Source: Phytohabitans sp036906915 (GTDB taxonomy: Bacteria; Actinomycetota; Actinomycetes; Mycobacteriales; Micromonosporaceae). From it: a DNA stretch of 60,056 nt. The notes beneath the pieces are model-generated. The model made no database searches. It worked only from the letters and a program-made list of their open reading frames with translations, and was not told where the DNA came from. This document shows positions 40,723-49,509 of the stretch, in pieces; within the stretch, counting starts at the first letter, position 1, and every line of letters starts with the position of its first letter. The stretch is from assembly GCF_036906915.1 (NCBI RefSeq), contig NZ_JBAKHX010000047.1, positions 1-60,056 on the forward strand. Reading direction: 5' to 3'. A program made the translations under genes and the position numbers.

Positions 40723-42374
40723 CCACCGCGACCGCGACTCGGCCGGCCACGCCCGCGCACGCTACGCGCGGCGCCCGTCCACTGGCCGGCACCGGCACGC
40801 TGCTGCGCTTCAACCTGCGCCGCGACCGCATCCGCCTCCCGCTCTGGATCGGTGGCATCGCGCTGATGCAGATCAGCGGGCCGTCCAGCTACGAAGGCAT
40901 CTACCCCGGCGCGGCCGAACGGCAGGAACAGGCCGCCGTGGTCGGCGACAACCCAGCGATGAAGGCCCTGACCGGGCCCGGACATGGGCTCGACGACTAC
41001 ACCTACGGCGCCATGATGACCAACGAGTACCTCGGTTTCGTGGTGATCGCGGTGGCTCTGATGAGCGTGTTCATGGTGGTGCGGCACACCCGCGCCGAGG
41101 AGGAGACCGGTCGCGCCGAGCTGGTCCGGGCCAGCGCCGTCGGCCGGTACGCCCATCTGACGGCCGCGCTGGCGGCCGCCGTCCTCGCGAACGTCGCGCT
41201 CGGCCTGCTTATCGCGGCCGGCATGGCCGGTCAGGGCATCGACAGCATCGACTGGCCGGGCTCGCTGCTGTTCGGCGCCGCGTACGCCGCCGTGGGCCTG
41301 GTCTTCGCTGGCATCGCCGCCGTCACCGCGCAGATCACCGAGCACGCTCGCGCCGCCTCCGGCATGGCCGGCGCGCTGATCGGCGCCGCCTACGCGGTAC
41401 GCGCCGCCGGCGACATGGGCGACAACGCGCTGTCCTGGCTGTCACCCATCGGCTGGGCACAGGCCACCGCCGCGTACGTCGACAACAACTGGTGGCCGCT
41501 CGGGCTCGCCGCGGTCGTCGCCGCGGCGCTGGTGGTCGCCGCGTTCGCGCTCAGCGACCGCCGCGACATCGGCGCCGGCCTGCGGGCCAGCCGTGGCGGC
41601 GCGGCCACCGCGACACCCTTGCTGGGTACGCCGGCCGGTTTCGCCTGGCGGCTGCAGCGCGCGAGCCTCATCTGGTGGGGCATCGCCATGTTCACCTTCG
41701 GCCTGATGTACGGCTCGGTGGTGGAGGTCATCGAGGATTACGCCGACAACGACGTGGTGCAGCAGATGATCGAGCAGACTGGCGGCGCCACCGTCACCGA
41801 GTCGTGGCTATCGATGATCGTCACGATCCTGGCGATCGTTTGCACGATCTTCGCGGTGATCGCGGCGCTGCGGCCGCGCCGGGAGGAGACCTCCGGACGG
41901 GCCGAGCCGGTGCTGGGTACCGCGTTGTCGCGTACCCACTGGCTGGCCACGCATGTTGGCATCGCGCTGGTCGGCGGCGCCCTCGTGCTGCTGCTGGCCG
42001 GCCTCGGCCTGGGCCTGGGCACGGTAGCGGCGACCGGCGATAGCCAGTACCTCGGACCGGTCGTAGGCGCCGCGCTCGCATACGCGCCGGCGCTGTGGCT
42101 GACCACCGCCCTGGCAGTGGCCGTGTTCGGCCTCGTGCCCCGGGTGACCGGCCTGTCCTGGGCGCTGCTGGTGTACGCGGTCCTGATCACCTACCTCGGC
42201 GGTCTGCTCGACCTGCCCGGGTGGATGTTCAACCTATCCCCGTACACGCACATCCCCGCCATGCCGGCGGATAGCTTCACAGCCCTGCCACTGGTGATCC
42301 TTACCGGGCTCGCCGCCGCGCTCGTCGCTGTCGGCATGGTCGGCTTCCGCCGCCGCGACCTCGAAGCAACCTGA
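40719..42374 (+). CDS. Large ABC permease (duplicated ABC-2 type)
   Basis: The 551-residue protein is twice the usual permease length, with two sets of six hydrophobic segments. Its first half contains TRAEEETGRAELVRASAVGR and the second RPRREETSGRAEPVLGTALS; these are the two copies of the loop found once (EDSGYLDLLLAHPISR) in the 276-residue permease at 29439. This is the exporter-of-polyketide type. It is coupled to the ATPase by ATGA and should form the whole membrane part alone. Substrate unknown; related systems export polyketide antibiotics. Confidence 0.9.
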   Translation: MTTATATRPATPAHATRGARPLAGTGTLLRFNLRRDRIRLPLWIGGIALMQISGPSSYEGIYPGAAERQEQAAVVGDNPAMKALTGPGHGLDDYTYGAMMTNEYLGFVVIAVALMSVFMVVRHTRAEEETGRAELVRASAVGRYAHLTAALAAAVLANVALGLLIAAGMAGQGIDSIDWPGSLLFGAAYAAVGLVFAGIAAVTAQITEHARAASGMAGALIGAAYAVRAAGDMGDNALSWLSPIGWAQATAAYVDNNWWPLGLAAVVAAALVVAAFALSDRRDIGAGLRASRGGAATATPLLGTPAGFAWRLQRASLIWWGIAMFTFGLMYGSVVEVIEDYADNDVVQQMIEQTGGATVTESWLSMIVTILAIVCTIFAVIAALRPRREETSGRAEPVLGTALSRTHWLATHVGIALVGGALVLLLAGLGLGLGTVAATGDSQYLGPVVGAALAYAPALWLTTALAVAVFGLVPRVTGLSWALLVYAVLITYLGGLLDLPGWMFNLSPYTHIPAMPADSFTALPLVILTGLAAALVAVGMVGFRRRDLEAT

Positions 42375-42449
42375 GGCACACTGACAGGCACCTGTACCGT
42401 CGCCGCGGCCACGAACACCGCGCCGGTGGCTGCTGGGTACGGTGGGTAG

Positions 42450-43070
42450 ATGCGCGATAGTTCGGACCCGGCCCCCAAGACGCAGCGTGGCCGGGCCAGT
42501 CGTGACCGGCTGGTGGAGGTCGCGGCGCAGTCGGTTGTGGCGCGCGGTATCCACCAGCTTCGGCTCGACGAGGTCCTGAGCGCGGCTGGCTCCAGCAAGA
42601 GCCAGATGTACCACTACTTCCAGGACCGCGATGGCCTTGTCGAGGCCGCGGTCACCTACCGATGCGCCGAGGTGCTCGACCGATTGGGGGCGGTGTTCGC
42701 GAGGGTCGGATCGTTGGGCGAGCTCGCCTCGGTGCTGACCGCCTTCGCTGATGAGTACGCCGAGCAGTTGGCCGGCTGCCCGATCGGGACTCTGGCGAGC
42801 GAGTTGACATCGGGCCCGGAGTCCGCCCGACGCGTCGTTGTCGACGCCTTTGCCTCGTGGGAGTCGTTCCTGGCGCAGGCGTTGGCGCGGATCCGTGACG
42901 CGGGTGAGCTGCGGTCGGACGTGGATCCGTCGACGCTGGCGACCGGGCTGCTGGCGGCGCTTGAGGGGGGAATGTTTCTTAGCCAGGTCCGTCGCGACGC
43001 CACGCCGCTGCGGGCCGCCCTGACCGCTGGCCTCGGTTACGTGCAGGCCTTCCGACAAGAACTGGACTAG
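42450..43070 (+). CDS. TetR-family regulator
   Basis: The 206-residue protein has a TetR DNA-binding domain (SRDRLVEVAAQSVVARGIHQ, LRLDEVLSAAGSSKSQMYHY, FQDRDGLVEAAVTY) and a TetR_C-type helical domain (LATGLLAALEGGMFLSQVRR). It resembles the AcrR/LfrR-like TetR proteins (TetR_C_6/16 class) that control MFS exporters. It heads a cassette with an MFS exporter and an SDR. A perfect palindrome overlaps its stop codon and another precedes the MFS gene, giving plausible operators. Confidence 0.9.
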   Translation: MRDSSDPAPKTQRGRASRDRLVEVAAQSVVARGIHQLRLDEVLSAAGSSKSQMYHYFQDRDGLVEAAVTYRCAEVLDRLGAVFARVGSLGELASVLTAFADEYAEQLAGCPIGTLASELTSGPESARRVVVDAFASWESFLAQALARIRDAGELRSDVDPSTLATGLLAALEGGMFLSQVRRDATPLRAALTAGLGYVQAFRQELD

Positions 43071-43116
43071 CCAGTCCAGTCCTGTTAGCCTCCAGATAAT
43101 TGGACCGCGTGGTCCA
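43061..43116. promoter_or_regulatory. Two TetR-type palindromes before the MFS gene
   Basis: ACTGGACT-AGCC-AGTCCAGT (43061-43080) and TGGACC-GCGT-GGTCCA (43101-43116). Both share the half-site TGGAC(T/C); their centres are 38 bp apart. They lie between the TetR stop and the MFS start, so they likely bind the upstream regulator. The first could also serve as a terminator hairpin for tetR. Confidence 0.65.
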
Positions 43117-43133
43117 GTTGTCTGGGGGTTGAG

Positions 43134-44636
43134 ATGATCGGATCCGTCCTGGCCACGCGCCGCGGCGTGTTGATTCTGTTGCTGCTCTGCGCGGTGCAGT
43201 TCCTCGACGTCGTCGACACGGCGATTCTGAACGTGGCGCTGCCGACCATCAAGGACGACTTGGGCTTCACCCAGCAGAGCCTGCAGTGGGTGGTCAGCGG
43301 CTACCTCATCAGCTATGGCGGCCTGCTGCTGCTCGGTGGCCGGGCCGCGGACCTGCTCGGTCGGCGCCGGCTACTGGTGGCCGGCATGGCGATCTTCGCG
43401 GTCTGCTCGCTGGCCGGTGGGCTCGCACCCACCTCGACGCTGCTGGTGACCGCACGGGTGGCGCAGGGTGTCGGCGCAGCCATGATGGCGCCGGCCGGAC
43501 TGTCCATCCTGACCACGACCTTCACCGGGGGTGACCGTAACAAGGCGCTCGGGGTCTGGGCCGCGATGAGCGGTGTCGGGGCCGCGGCGGGTATCTTCCT
43601 CGGCGGCGTCCTGACGCAGGGACCGGGCTGGCGCTGGGTGCTTCTGGTCAACGTGCCGATCTGCGCGTTCATGATCGCGGCGGCGTTGCGGCTCATCTCC
43701 AGTGATCGGCCCGAGCGTGCCCGGGCGGGCTTCGATCTGCGCGGCGCCGTACTCGTGACCGGCGGGATGCTGATCGGCCTCCACGCCCTCATTGAGGCCC
43801 CGGACGTCGGATGGACCACCGCCCGTACGATCGGCGAGCTCGCCACCGCGGCGGCGTTGATCGTCGCGTTCGTCGTCAACGAGTCACGGGTGGCCAACCC
43901 CCTCTTCCCGCTGGGCCTGCTGCGGGTCAAAGGCATCGCGGCCGCCGACGTCATCCAACTCGCGGCCTTCGGCGGATTCACCGGTTCGTTCTTCTTCCTG
44001 ACCCTCTACATGCAGAACGTGCTCGGCTTCTCGCCCATCCAGTCCGGCTCGGCCTACCTCCCGGTAACTGTGGTCATCGTGGTGGCGGCCGGGATCTCGT
44101 CCGTCCTCATCGGACGGATTGGCACCCGCCCGATCATCGTCACCGCCGGCCTGGTCTCAGCCGGCGGGATGTTCCTGCTATCCCGGATCCCGACCGACGG
44201 CGCCTACGTCAGCGACCTGCTGCCCGGCCTGCTCACCATGGGCGTCGGTCTCGGCGCGTTGCTCGTGACCGTCACCGCGGCGGCCAACGCCGGCGTGCCC
44301 GCGGACAAGGCGGGCCTTGCCGCCGGCCTGCTCAACACCTCCCAGCAACTGGGCACCGCCCTGGCCATAGCGGTCTTCTCCGCCGTGGCCACCGCCCGCA
44401 CGAATGACCTGCTGGCCACCGGCACGGCGATACCGGACGCATTGACCGAGGGGTTCGGCCGCGCTGTGCTCGCCGGCGCGGTCTTCGTCGCCGTGGCCGC
44501 CGTCATCGGCCTGATGGCGCCCCACACCCACACCGCATCCACCACACCCGGAATCCCCGCTGACGGTGAGGCCGTACGGATACCGGCCGACACCACCAAC
44601 CCACTGATCGCTTCGTCGAAGGAGAGCAACTCATGA
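43134..44636 (+). CDS. DHA2-family MFS drug exporter
   Basis: The 500-residue protein has 14 predicted membrane segments. TM1 carries the DHA2 motif LDVVDTAILNVALPTI (motif D1), GGRAADLLGRRRLLVAG is motif A, and AMSGVGAAAGIFLGGVLT is antiporter motif C. Drug:H+ antiport is the expected activity. Start ATG 43134 is preceded by the palindrome 43101-43116 and GGGGGTTGAG. The stop overlaps the SDR start (ATGA). Confidence 0.92.
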   Translation: MIGSVLATRRGVLILLLLCAVQFLDVVDTAILNVALPTIKDDLGFTQQSLQWVVSGYLISYGGLLLLGGRAADLLGRRRLLVAGMAIFAVCSLAGGLAPTSTLLVTARVAQGVGAAMMAPAGLSILTTTFTGGDRNKALGVWAAMSGVGAAAGIFLGGVLTQGPGWRWVLLVNVPICAFMIAAALRLISSDRPERARAGFDLRGAVLVTGGMLIGLHALIEAPDVGWTTARTIGELATAAALIVAFVVNESRVANPLFPLGLLRVKGIAAADVIQLAAFGGFTGSFFFLTLYMQNVLGFSPIQSGSAYLPVTVVIVVAAGISSVLIGRIGTRPIIVTAGLVSAGGMFLLSRIPTDGAYVSDLLPGLLTMGVGLGALLVTVTAAANAGVPADKAGLAAGLLNTSQQLGTALAIAVFSAVATARTNDLLATGTAIPDALTEGFGRAVLAGAVFVAVAAVIGLMAPHTHTASTTPGIPADGEAVRIPADTTNPLIASSKESNS

Positions 44637-45370
44637 ACAGATTCCAGGACCGGATCGTCCTCGTCACCGGGGGCAGCAGCGGAATCGGCCTCGCCGCGGC
44701 CACCGCGTTCGCCAGGGAAGGCGCGCACGTCATCATCACCGGCCGGGATAGCGAGGCGCTCGCCCGGGCCGAGAAGCAGATCGGATCCTCGGCCAGAGCC
44801 ATCCGCAGCGACGCCTCCAGCCTCGCCGACCTCGGCACCCTGGTCGCTGACATCGCCTCCGCCGAGCGCCGTGTCGACACCCTCTTCGTCAACGCGGGAT
44901 CAACCGTACCCACCCCGATGGACGCAGTCACAGCGGGCACCTTCGACGCGATGGTCGACGTTCACGTCAAAGGCCCGTTCTTCCTGATTCAGCAACTGGC
45001 CCCGTTGATGCACCACGGGACGACTGTGGTTCTGAACGGGTCAGTCTCGGCAATTCTCGGAATGCCCGGCATGTCGGCCTACGCCGTCGGCAAGGCCGGA
45101 CTGGTCTCACTGACCCGCAGCCTCTCCGCCGAACTCCTACCCAAGGGCATCCGCGTCAACGCCGTCTCCGCCGGCCCCGTCGCCACCCCCGCCGTCGCGC
45201 GAGCCGACATCCCGGAACACGTCAAGGCAGCCATGATCGCGCAGATTCCCCTCGGGCGACCCGCCACGCCGGAGGAGGTCGCTGCCGCGGTCCTCTTCCT
45301 CGCCTCCGCCGAGTCGTCCTTCATCGTCGGACACAACCTCGTCGTCGACGGCGGCATGAGCGTCCTGTAG
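44633..45370 (+). CDS. Classical short-chain dehydrogenase/reductase
   Basis: The 245-residue protein is a complete SDR: cofactor loop TGGSSGIG (12-19), FVNAGS (85-90), catalytic S137/S139 region (NGSVSA), Y150 and K154 (YAVGK), and the closing GHNLVVDGGMS. R38 after the beta-2 strand (ITGRDSEA) suggests NADPH preference. Coupled to the exporter by ATGA and so controlled by the same TetR operator; it may reduce or detoxify the compound that the exporter removes. Confidence 0.92.
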   Translation: MNRFQDRIVLVTGGSSGIGLAAATAFAREGAHVIITGRDSEALARAEKQIGSSARAIRSDASSLADLGTLVADIASAERRVDTLFVNAGSTVPTPMDAVTAGTFDAMVDVHVKGPFFLIQQLAPLMHHGTTVVLNGSVSAILGMPGMSAYAVGKAGLVSLTRSLSAELLPKGIRVNAVSAGPVATPAVARADIPEHVKAAMIAQIPLGRPATPEEVAAAVLFLASAESSFIVGHNLVVDGGMSVL

Positions 45371-45440
45371 CGAACGTCCACCGTTGTAACGCAGGGGATT
45401 GCGTACCGCTGCGCCTCGGCGCGTTCAGTAACGGTCGGCT

Positions 45441-46589
45441 TCATCTGTCCGCTTCCGGCGGTGCGGCGGGTAGTTGAACCGTGGCGCGGAGCCCTCCATC
45501 GGGTCGGGGGGTGAGGGTGAGGGCTCCGTCGTGTGCTTGGGCGATGCTCGTGACGATTGCCAGGCCGAGGCCGACCCCCGCGTGACCGTCGCGTATCCGT
45601 CCGGTGCCGCGCTGAAACGGCTCGACAATTGTGGAAACCAACTGGGGGGAGAGCTTCTCGCCCGTGTTCTCGACAGTGAGCACGACGGTCTTGGGGTGAA
45701 CGCTGGTCGTGACCGACACGGTGCCCTGTTCAGGTAGGTTGTGGACGATCGCGTTGTGCACGAGGTTCGTAGTCATCTGCAGCAGGAGCGCGTGTGAGCC
45801 GATGGTGGGGGTGATGTCGCCGGAGGTCTCGATCGTGAGGCCGCGCTTTTCTGCCAGCGGAAGAAGCGTTTCGGTGGCCTCTTCCGCTATGAGGGAAAGA
45901 TCGACAGGTTCGCGGGTGAAGGACCGTTGGTCGGCGCGGCTGAGCAGGAGCAATGCTTCAGTGAGGTCGATCGCGCGGGTGTTGACGTAGTGGAGGCGGT
46001 CGACAAGTTCGCCGTTGTCGTGGTTGCGATCGTTGCGGGCAACGTCGAGAAGTGTCTGTGTGATCGCGAGCGGGGTGCGCAGCTCGTGGGAGGCGTTGGC
46101 TGCGAATCTCTGCTGTTCGGCGACGTGTGCTTCGAGCCGCGCGAGCATGGTGTCGAAGGCGTCGGCGAGTTCGCGGAACTCGTCTTTGCGGCCTTCCAAC
46201 TGGATCCGGTGGGCGAGTGACCCGTTCGCGGCCAGGCGTGTGGCATGTGTGATGCGAGTCAGGGGCGCGAGCATGACGCCGGCGAGGATCCATCCTCCCA
46301 CGAGGCCGAACATCAGCAGGAAGACCAGTACTGCCAATGCCTTTGGGCCGAAGGCCTCCACTAGGTCGGAGCGGTTGGGTCCTGACCGCGGCCAAGACGG
46401 CTCAGGGGACAGATCTCGCTCGGAACGTATTGGGGCGGTGTAGATCTCCTCGGGTACGTAATGCAGCAGGAATCGCCACACCGTGGCGAGCAGCAAGGCG
46501 CCTGCGACCATGAGGAACCCCGCGTAGCTCAGGGTGAGTTTGAGGCGAACGCTCCAGCCGGGCGCCCTATGCACGATCCCGTTCCTCAC
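45441..46589 (-). CDS. Sensor histidine kinase, VanS-like
   Basis: The 382-residue protein has TM1 (about 15-43), a short extracytoplasmic loop (about 44-83) with many Arg/Pro/Glu residues, TM2 (about 84-108), a HAMP region, the dimerisation motif ASHELRTPLA with H168, and an ATPase domain (NLVHNAIVHN, ENTG, GVGLGLAIV). The loop of about 40 residues is like VanS-type kinases. It overlaps the response regulator by 23 nt and so is co-translated with it. The divergent neighbour is a VanY-like peptidase, suggesting control of cell-wall stress or glycopeptide response. Confidence 0.9.
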   Translation of the reverse strand: MRNGIVHRAPGWSVRLKLTLSYAGFLMVAGALLLATVWRFLLHYVPEEIYTAPIRSERDLSPEPSWPRSGPNRSDLVEAFGPKALAVLVFLLMFGLVGGWILAGVMLAPLTRITHATRLAANGSLAHRIQLEGRKDEFRELADAFDTMLARLEAHVAEQQRFAANASHELRTPLAITQTLLDVARNDRNHDNGELVDRLHYVNTRAIDLTEALLLLSRADQRSFTREPVDLSLIAEEATETLLPLAEKRGLTIETSGDITPTIGSHALLLQMTTNLVHNAIVHNLPEQGTVSVTTSVHPKTVVLTVENTGEKLSPQLVSTIVEPFQRGTGRIRDGHAGVGLGLAIVTSIAQAHDGALTLTPRPDGGLRATVQLPAAPPEADR

Positions 46590-47262
46590 GTCCGGTGCCG
46601 GGTGCTGTGTCGATGCGGTAGCCGACGCCGGGCACCGTGGTAATCAACCAGGGTTCACCGAGCCGTTTGCGCAGCGCCGAGACCGTGATGCGCACGGCGT
46701 TGGTGAAAGGGTCGGCGTTCTCATCCCACGCCCGTTCCAGTAGTTCTTCGGCGCTGACGACACCGCCTTCGGCAGCGACGAGGACTTCAAGGACGGCGAA
46801 CTGCTTCCGGGTGAGCGCGACGTACCGGCCGTCGCGGTAGACCTCGCGGCGGAACGGATCCAGACGCAGACCTGCGATCTCTCGCACAGGCGGCCTGTTG
46901 TTCGCGCGCCTGCGGTCGAGTGCCCTGAGCCTGAGCACGAGTTCTCGGAGTTCGAACGGCTTGGTGAGGTAATCGTCGGCGCCAAGCCCGAACCCGGAGA
47001 CCTTGTCGTCGAGCCGGTCGGCGGCAGTAAGCATCAGGATAGGCATGCCGCTGCCGGAAGCGACAATGCTTTCGGCGACCTCGTCGCCGGAAGGCCCGGG
47101 AATGTCGCGGTCGAGGACGGCGATGTCGTAGGCGTTGACGCTCAGCAGCTCCAGAGCGGTATCGCCGTCACCGGCGATGTCGGCCGCGATCGCTTGCAGG
47201 CGCAGCCCATCGCGGATGGCCTCTGCCATGTAGGGCTCGTCCTCGACGACCAGCACGCGCAT
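46567..47262 (-). CDS. OmpR-family response regulator, VanR-like
   Basis: The 231-residue protein has a receiver domain (acid pocket E7-D8, phosphoacceptor D51 in AVLDRDIPG, K near 103 in LTKPFELREL) and a winged-helix output domain (LTRKQFAVLEVLVAAEGGVV, SAEELLERAWDENADPFTNA, then LRKRLGEPWLITTVPGVGYR). ATG 47262 is the family start; the frame extends to 47358 over the divergent promoter. The duplicated region at 47288-47352 begins 26 nt upstream and is the likely binding site. Confidence 0.92.
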   Translation of the reverse strand: MRVLVVEDEPYMAEAIRDGLRLQAIAADIAGDGDTALELLSVNAYDIAVLDRDIPGPSGDEVAESIVASGSGMPILMLTAADRLDDKVSGFGLGADDYLTKPFELRELVLRLRALDRRRANNRPPVREIAGLRLDPFRREVYRDGRYVALTRKQFAVLEVLVAAEGGVVSAEELLERAWDENADPFTNAVRITVSALRKRLGEPWLITTVPGVGYRIDTAPGTGREERDRA

Positions 47263-47287
47263 GCCCTCGATGTTACGAGCCGCCGCG

Positions 47288-47352
47288 TATCGTCGGCATA
47301 TCGAAACCCACATACGGGCTGGCAACACCGCGCTGCCTTGACTGGCGGCATG
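47288..47352 (+). repeat. Promoter-region repeat, copy 1 (upstream of vanY-like gene)
   Basis: This 65-bp stretch runs from TATCGTCGGCATATCG to the ATG of the vanY-like gene. It recurs at 48006-48071 with about 91% identity (five substitutions and one inserted base). It lies in the divergent spacer between the VanR-like and VanY-like genes, so it should contain the regulator's target. TACGGGCTGGCAACACC is fully conserved between copies. Confidence 0.85.
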
Positions 47353-48072
47353 AGTCAAAATGCGTCAGCACGCGCAACGAGCCGCAGGATTCTCAGGCCC
47401 ATCGCCGTCGGCCTGGTCGTCGTCATCGCCGCGGTTGTCGGACCCTTCGTCTATCACTCGGCATCGTCGTCGGCGCGGTCGGTCAGCGAAGTCCTTCGCG
47501 GCGACCACGGTGGTACGACTACCGAGGCTGACGGTGCCCTCCCCGAAGGCGTGACAGTGTTTGATGACCAGTATCCCGGCGTAGCCAACCTCGATCCCGA
47601 TCTGCTGCAGGCCTTGCGCGAAGGGGCGACGGACGCCGCTGACGAGGGCGTCGAGTTCTACGTCAACAGCGGCTGGCGCTCCCCGGAGTACCAGAATCAG
47701 CTTTTCCGCGAGGCGGTGTCGGAGTACGGGTCTGAGGAGGAAGCTGCCCGATGGGTCGCCACAGCTGACACGTCCGCTCACGTGTCGGGGGACGCGGTCG
47801 ACATCCGGCCCTCCGATGCCACGGCCTGGCTGTCCGAGCGCGGAGCCAAGTACGGGCTGTGCCAGATCTACAGCAACGAGCCCTGGCACTACGAACTGCG
47901 CCCCGAAGCCACCAGTGAGGGCTGTCCTCGCATGTATGCCGACCCCGCGCACGATCCGAGGATGCACGCAATCCAAAGCCTCGAAATGGCTACCGGCCGA
48001 GAGCATATCGTCGGCATATTGAAAACCACATACGGGCTGGCAACACCACGCTGCTTTGACTGGGAGGCATGA
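47350..48072 (+). CDS. VanY-like D-alanyl-D-alanine carboxypeptidase (peptidase M15B)
   Basis: The 240-residue protein has an N-terminal signal anchor (about 15-33) and a zinc D,D-peptidase domain: SGWRSPEYQNQL, zinc motif SAHVSGDAVDI (H144, D151) and catalytic NEPWHYEL (E177, H180). It trims terminal D-Ala from peptidoglycan precursors, lowering the number of vancomycin targets. Residues after DPRM (205), where related proteins stop, are odd: from about residue 219 on they are encoded by the second copy of the duplicated promoter region, which extends the protein by about 22 residues (HIVGILKTTYGLATPRCFD). No vanHAX genes are present. Confidence 0.88.
   Translation: MSQNASARATSRRILRPIAVGLVVVIAAVVGPFVYHSASSSARSVSEVLRGDHGGTTTEADGALPEGVTVFDDQYPGVANLDPDLLQALREGATDAADEGVEFYVNSGWRSPEYQNQLFREAVSEYGSEEEAARWVATADTSAHVSGDAVDIRPSDATAWLSERGAKYGLCQIYSNEPWHYELRPEATSEGCPRMYADPAHDPRMHAIQSLEMATGREHIVGILKTTYGLATPRCFDWEA
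48006..48071 (+). repeat. Promoter-region repeat, copy 2 (inside the 3' end of vanY-like gene)
   Basis: The 66-bp copy of 47288-47352 ends with GGGAGGC and an ATG at 48069, a better ribosome binding site than in copy 1. It overlaps the last codons of the vanY-like gene. It drives a 28-codon frame that shows resemblance to the start of vanY. Confidence 0.85.
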
Positions 48073-48155
48073 CCTACAGCGAACCAGCACGAACAGCGGC
48101 CCGCCGCATCCGATCGCAGGCGTCCTCCTCCTTCGCCCGGCACATGGACCTCTGA
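48069..48155 (+). pseudogene. Truncated second gene start (vanY-like leader)
   Basis: The 28-codon frame MTYSEPARTAARRIRSQASS, ending FARHMDL and stop, begins at the ATG of repeat copy 2. Its Arg-rich start (ARTAARRIR) resembles the start of the VanY-like protein (ARATSRRILR). This suggests a tandem duplication of a promoter plus gene, with the second gene body deleted. Confidence 0.4.
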
Positions 48156-48165
48156 TCATTGGGCT

Positions 48166-48857
48166 TTACTGCGGTTCCTCCTGTTGCGGTAGGTCGCGCA
48201 GCTGGCTGATCGGGTTGGGCAGTACCCACAGCACGCCGGCGATGGCGCCGATCGTGGCAATCCATAGCGTCGGGCGTATTCCGAGGTTGGCCCCTAGCGC
48301 TCCGCCCAGCATGGCGCCGACGGGGCGGATGCCGTAGTTGATGGTGCGTTGTGCGCCCGACACCCGGGCACGCAGCGCGTCCGGGGTGGCCGCGGTCTGC
48401 ACCGAGCCGAGGGTGATGTCGAGCATCATCACGCCGAGACCGGAGAAGAACTCGGCCACGAAGAGCATGCCAAGCAGCGACGGTGTCGATCCGCCGGCGA
48501 TAGCACATCGAGGAGGAACGCCACCGGCACCGCGGCCAGGAGCAGCGCCCGACCGACGTCCGCGATGATCATTATTTGGCGCTTGTGTGGGTACCGGTCG
48601 ATCCAGGCACCGGCTATCACCGAGAACAGCAGGTTCGGGATGAGCGCGGCGGCGATCAGGTAACCCATCTCGGCGGGGCCGGCGTGTAAGCCCAGCACGG
48701 CGAATAGCGGTAGGGCCAGCGCGGAGATCTCATCGCCGAATAGCGATACGGTCTGTGCCGACCAGTACCGCCGAAACGGCGTCCCGCGCAGCAGGCGTGG
48801 CAGCCAGCGCCGGGTGCTCGGCGGTGGCGGCACGGCAGGGGTGAGAACGCCGGTCAT
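48166..48857 (-). pseudogene. MFS transporter gene with large internal deletion
   Basis: The 5' part (start ATG 48857) reads FRRYWSAQTVSLFGDEISAL, GYLIAAALIPNLLFSVIAGA, DRYPHKRQIMIIADVGRALL and stops being homologous at about 48497. Another frame continues LLGMLFVAEFFSGLGVMMLD, ALRARVSGAQRTINYGIRPV to the stop at 48166. Intact relatives have about 150 more residues between these parts. Its start overlaps the stop of the ArsR-type gene by ATGA, so it was the exporter of that cassette. Confidence 0.8.
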
Positions 48858-49507
48858 GAGACCCGCCTGCCCCGGCTGCGTGGAGCCTTGCGGGCTTGGG
48901 CGCTTTTGGTCGTCTTCGCGCTGGGCTCGGGTCGGGCAGGCGTCGACGGGGTGGTCAGCGCCATGTGGATGATGCCGATACCGCGGGCACCTTCGGGCCG
49001 GGTCGACGGGTCGGTGACGCGCTCGTCGAATTGAGCCACCAGCGCGCGCATCTTCCGGAGAAGTTTGGCCAGTTCCGGCGCGGTGAGGTAAACCAGCGCG
49101 TCGTCGAAGCCGGTGACCTCGCGCCACTCCGCAGGTTCGTTGCCGCACTCGGCGAGGAACGCCTGAGCCCGCTTCATGTAGTTGTCCAGGATCACGGCAT
49201 TGAGCTGGTCGGCTGCGGCTTGGGTGGCCGGATCGTCGGAGACGTCCTCCCAGGACGTGGTCAGCGCGGTGGCCCGCCAGGGCCTCTCTCGCCCGTCGGC
49301 TCCTTCTGCGCGCTCGGCCAGTCCGTACTTGGCCAACTGGCGCAGATGGAATGAGCAGCTCGGAACGCCCTCGTTCAGGCGTTCGGCCGCCTGGGTGGCC
49401 GTCATGGGACCCTCCCGGCGCAGCAGCCCCACCAGCGCCATCCGCAACGGATGCGCGTAGCCACGCAGCGTTCGTGGGTCAGTCAGCTTCACCTCAGACG
49501 GCGCCAT
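48854..49507 (-). CDS. ArsR-type winged-helix regulator
   Basis: The 217-residue protein has a winged helix at about 10-75 (LRGYAHPLRMALVGLLRREG, MTATQAAERLNEGVPSCSFH, LRQLAKYGLAERA) and a helical effector part (DNYMKRAQAFLAECGNEPAE); the C-terminus is basic and Ser/Pro-rich. A perfect 32-bp palindrome ends 2 nt upstream of the ATG (49507), leaving no room for a ribosome binding site. The stop overlaps the start of the broken MFS gene. It is divergent from the secreted-protein operon and may also regulate it. Confidence 0.9.
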   Translation of the reverse strand: MAPSEVKLTDPRTLRGYAHPLRMALVGLLRREGPMTATQAAERLNEGVPSCSFHLRQLAKYGLAERAEGADGRERPWRATALTTSWEDVSDDPATQAAADQLNAVILDNYMKRAQAFLAECGNEPAEWREVTGFDDALVYLTAPELAKLLRKMRALVAQFDERVTDPSTRPEGARGIGIIHMALTTPSTPARPEPSAKTTKSAQARKAPRSRGRRVS

Positions 49508-49509
49508 AT

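Noticed and set aside
47350..48072. Full glycopeptide-resistance cluster
   Set aside because: Only a VanY-like peptidase and a two-component system are seen; vanH, vanA and vanX homologues are absent from the window.
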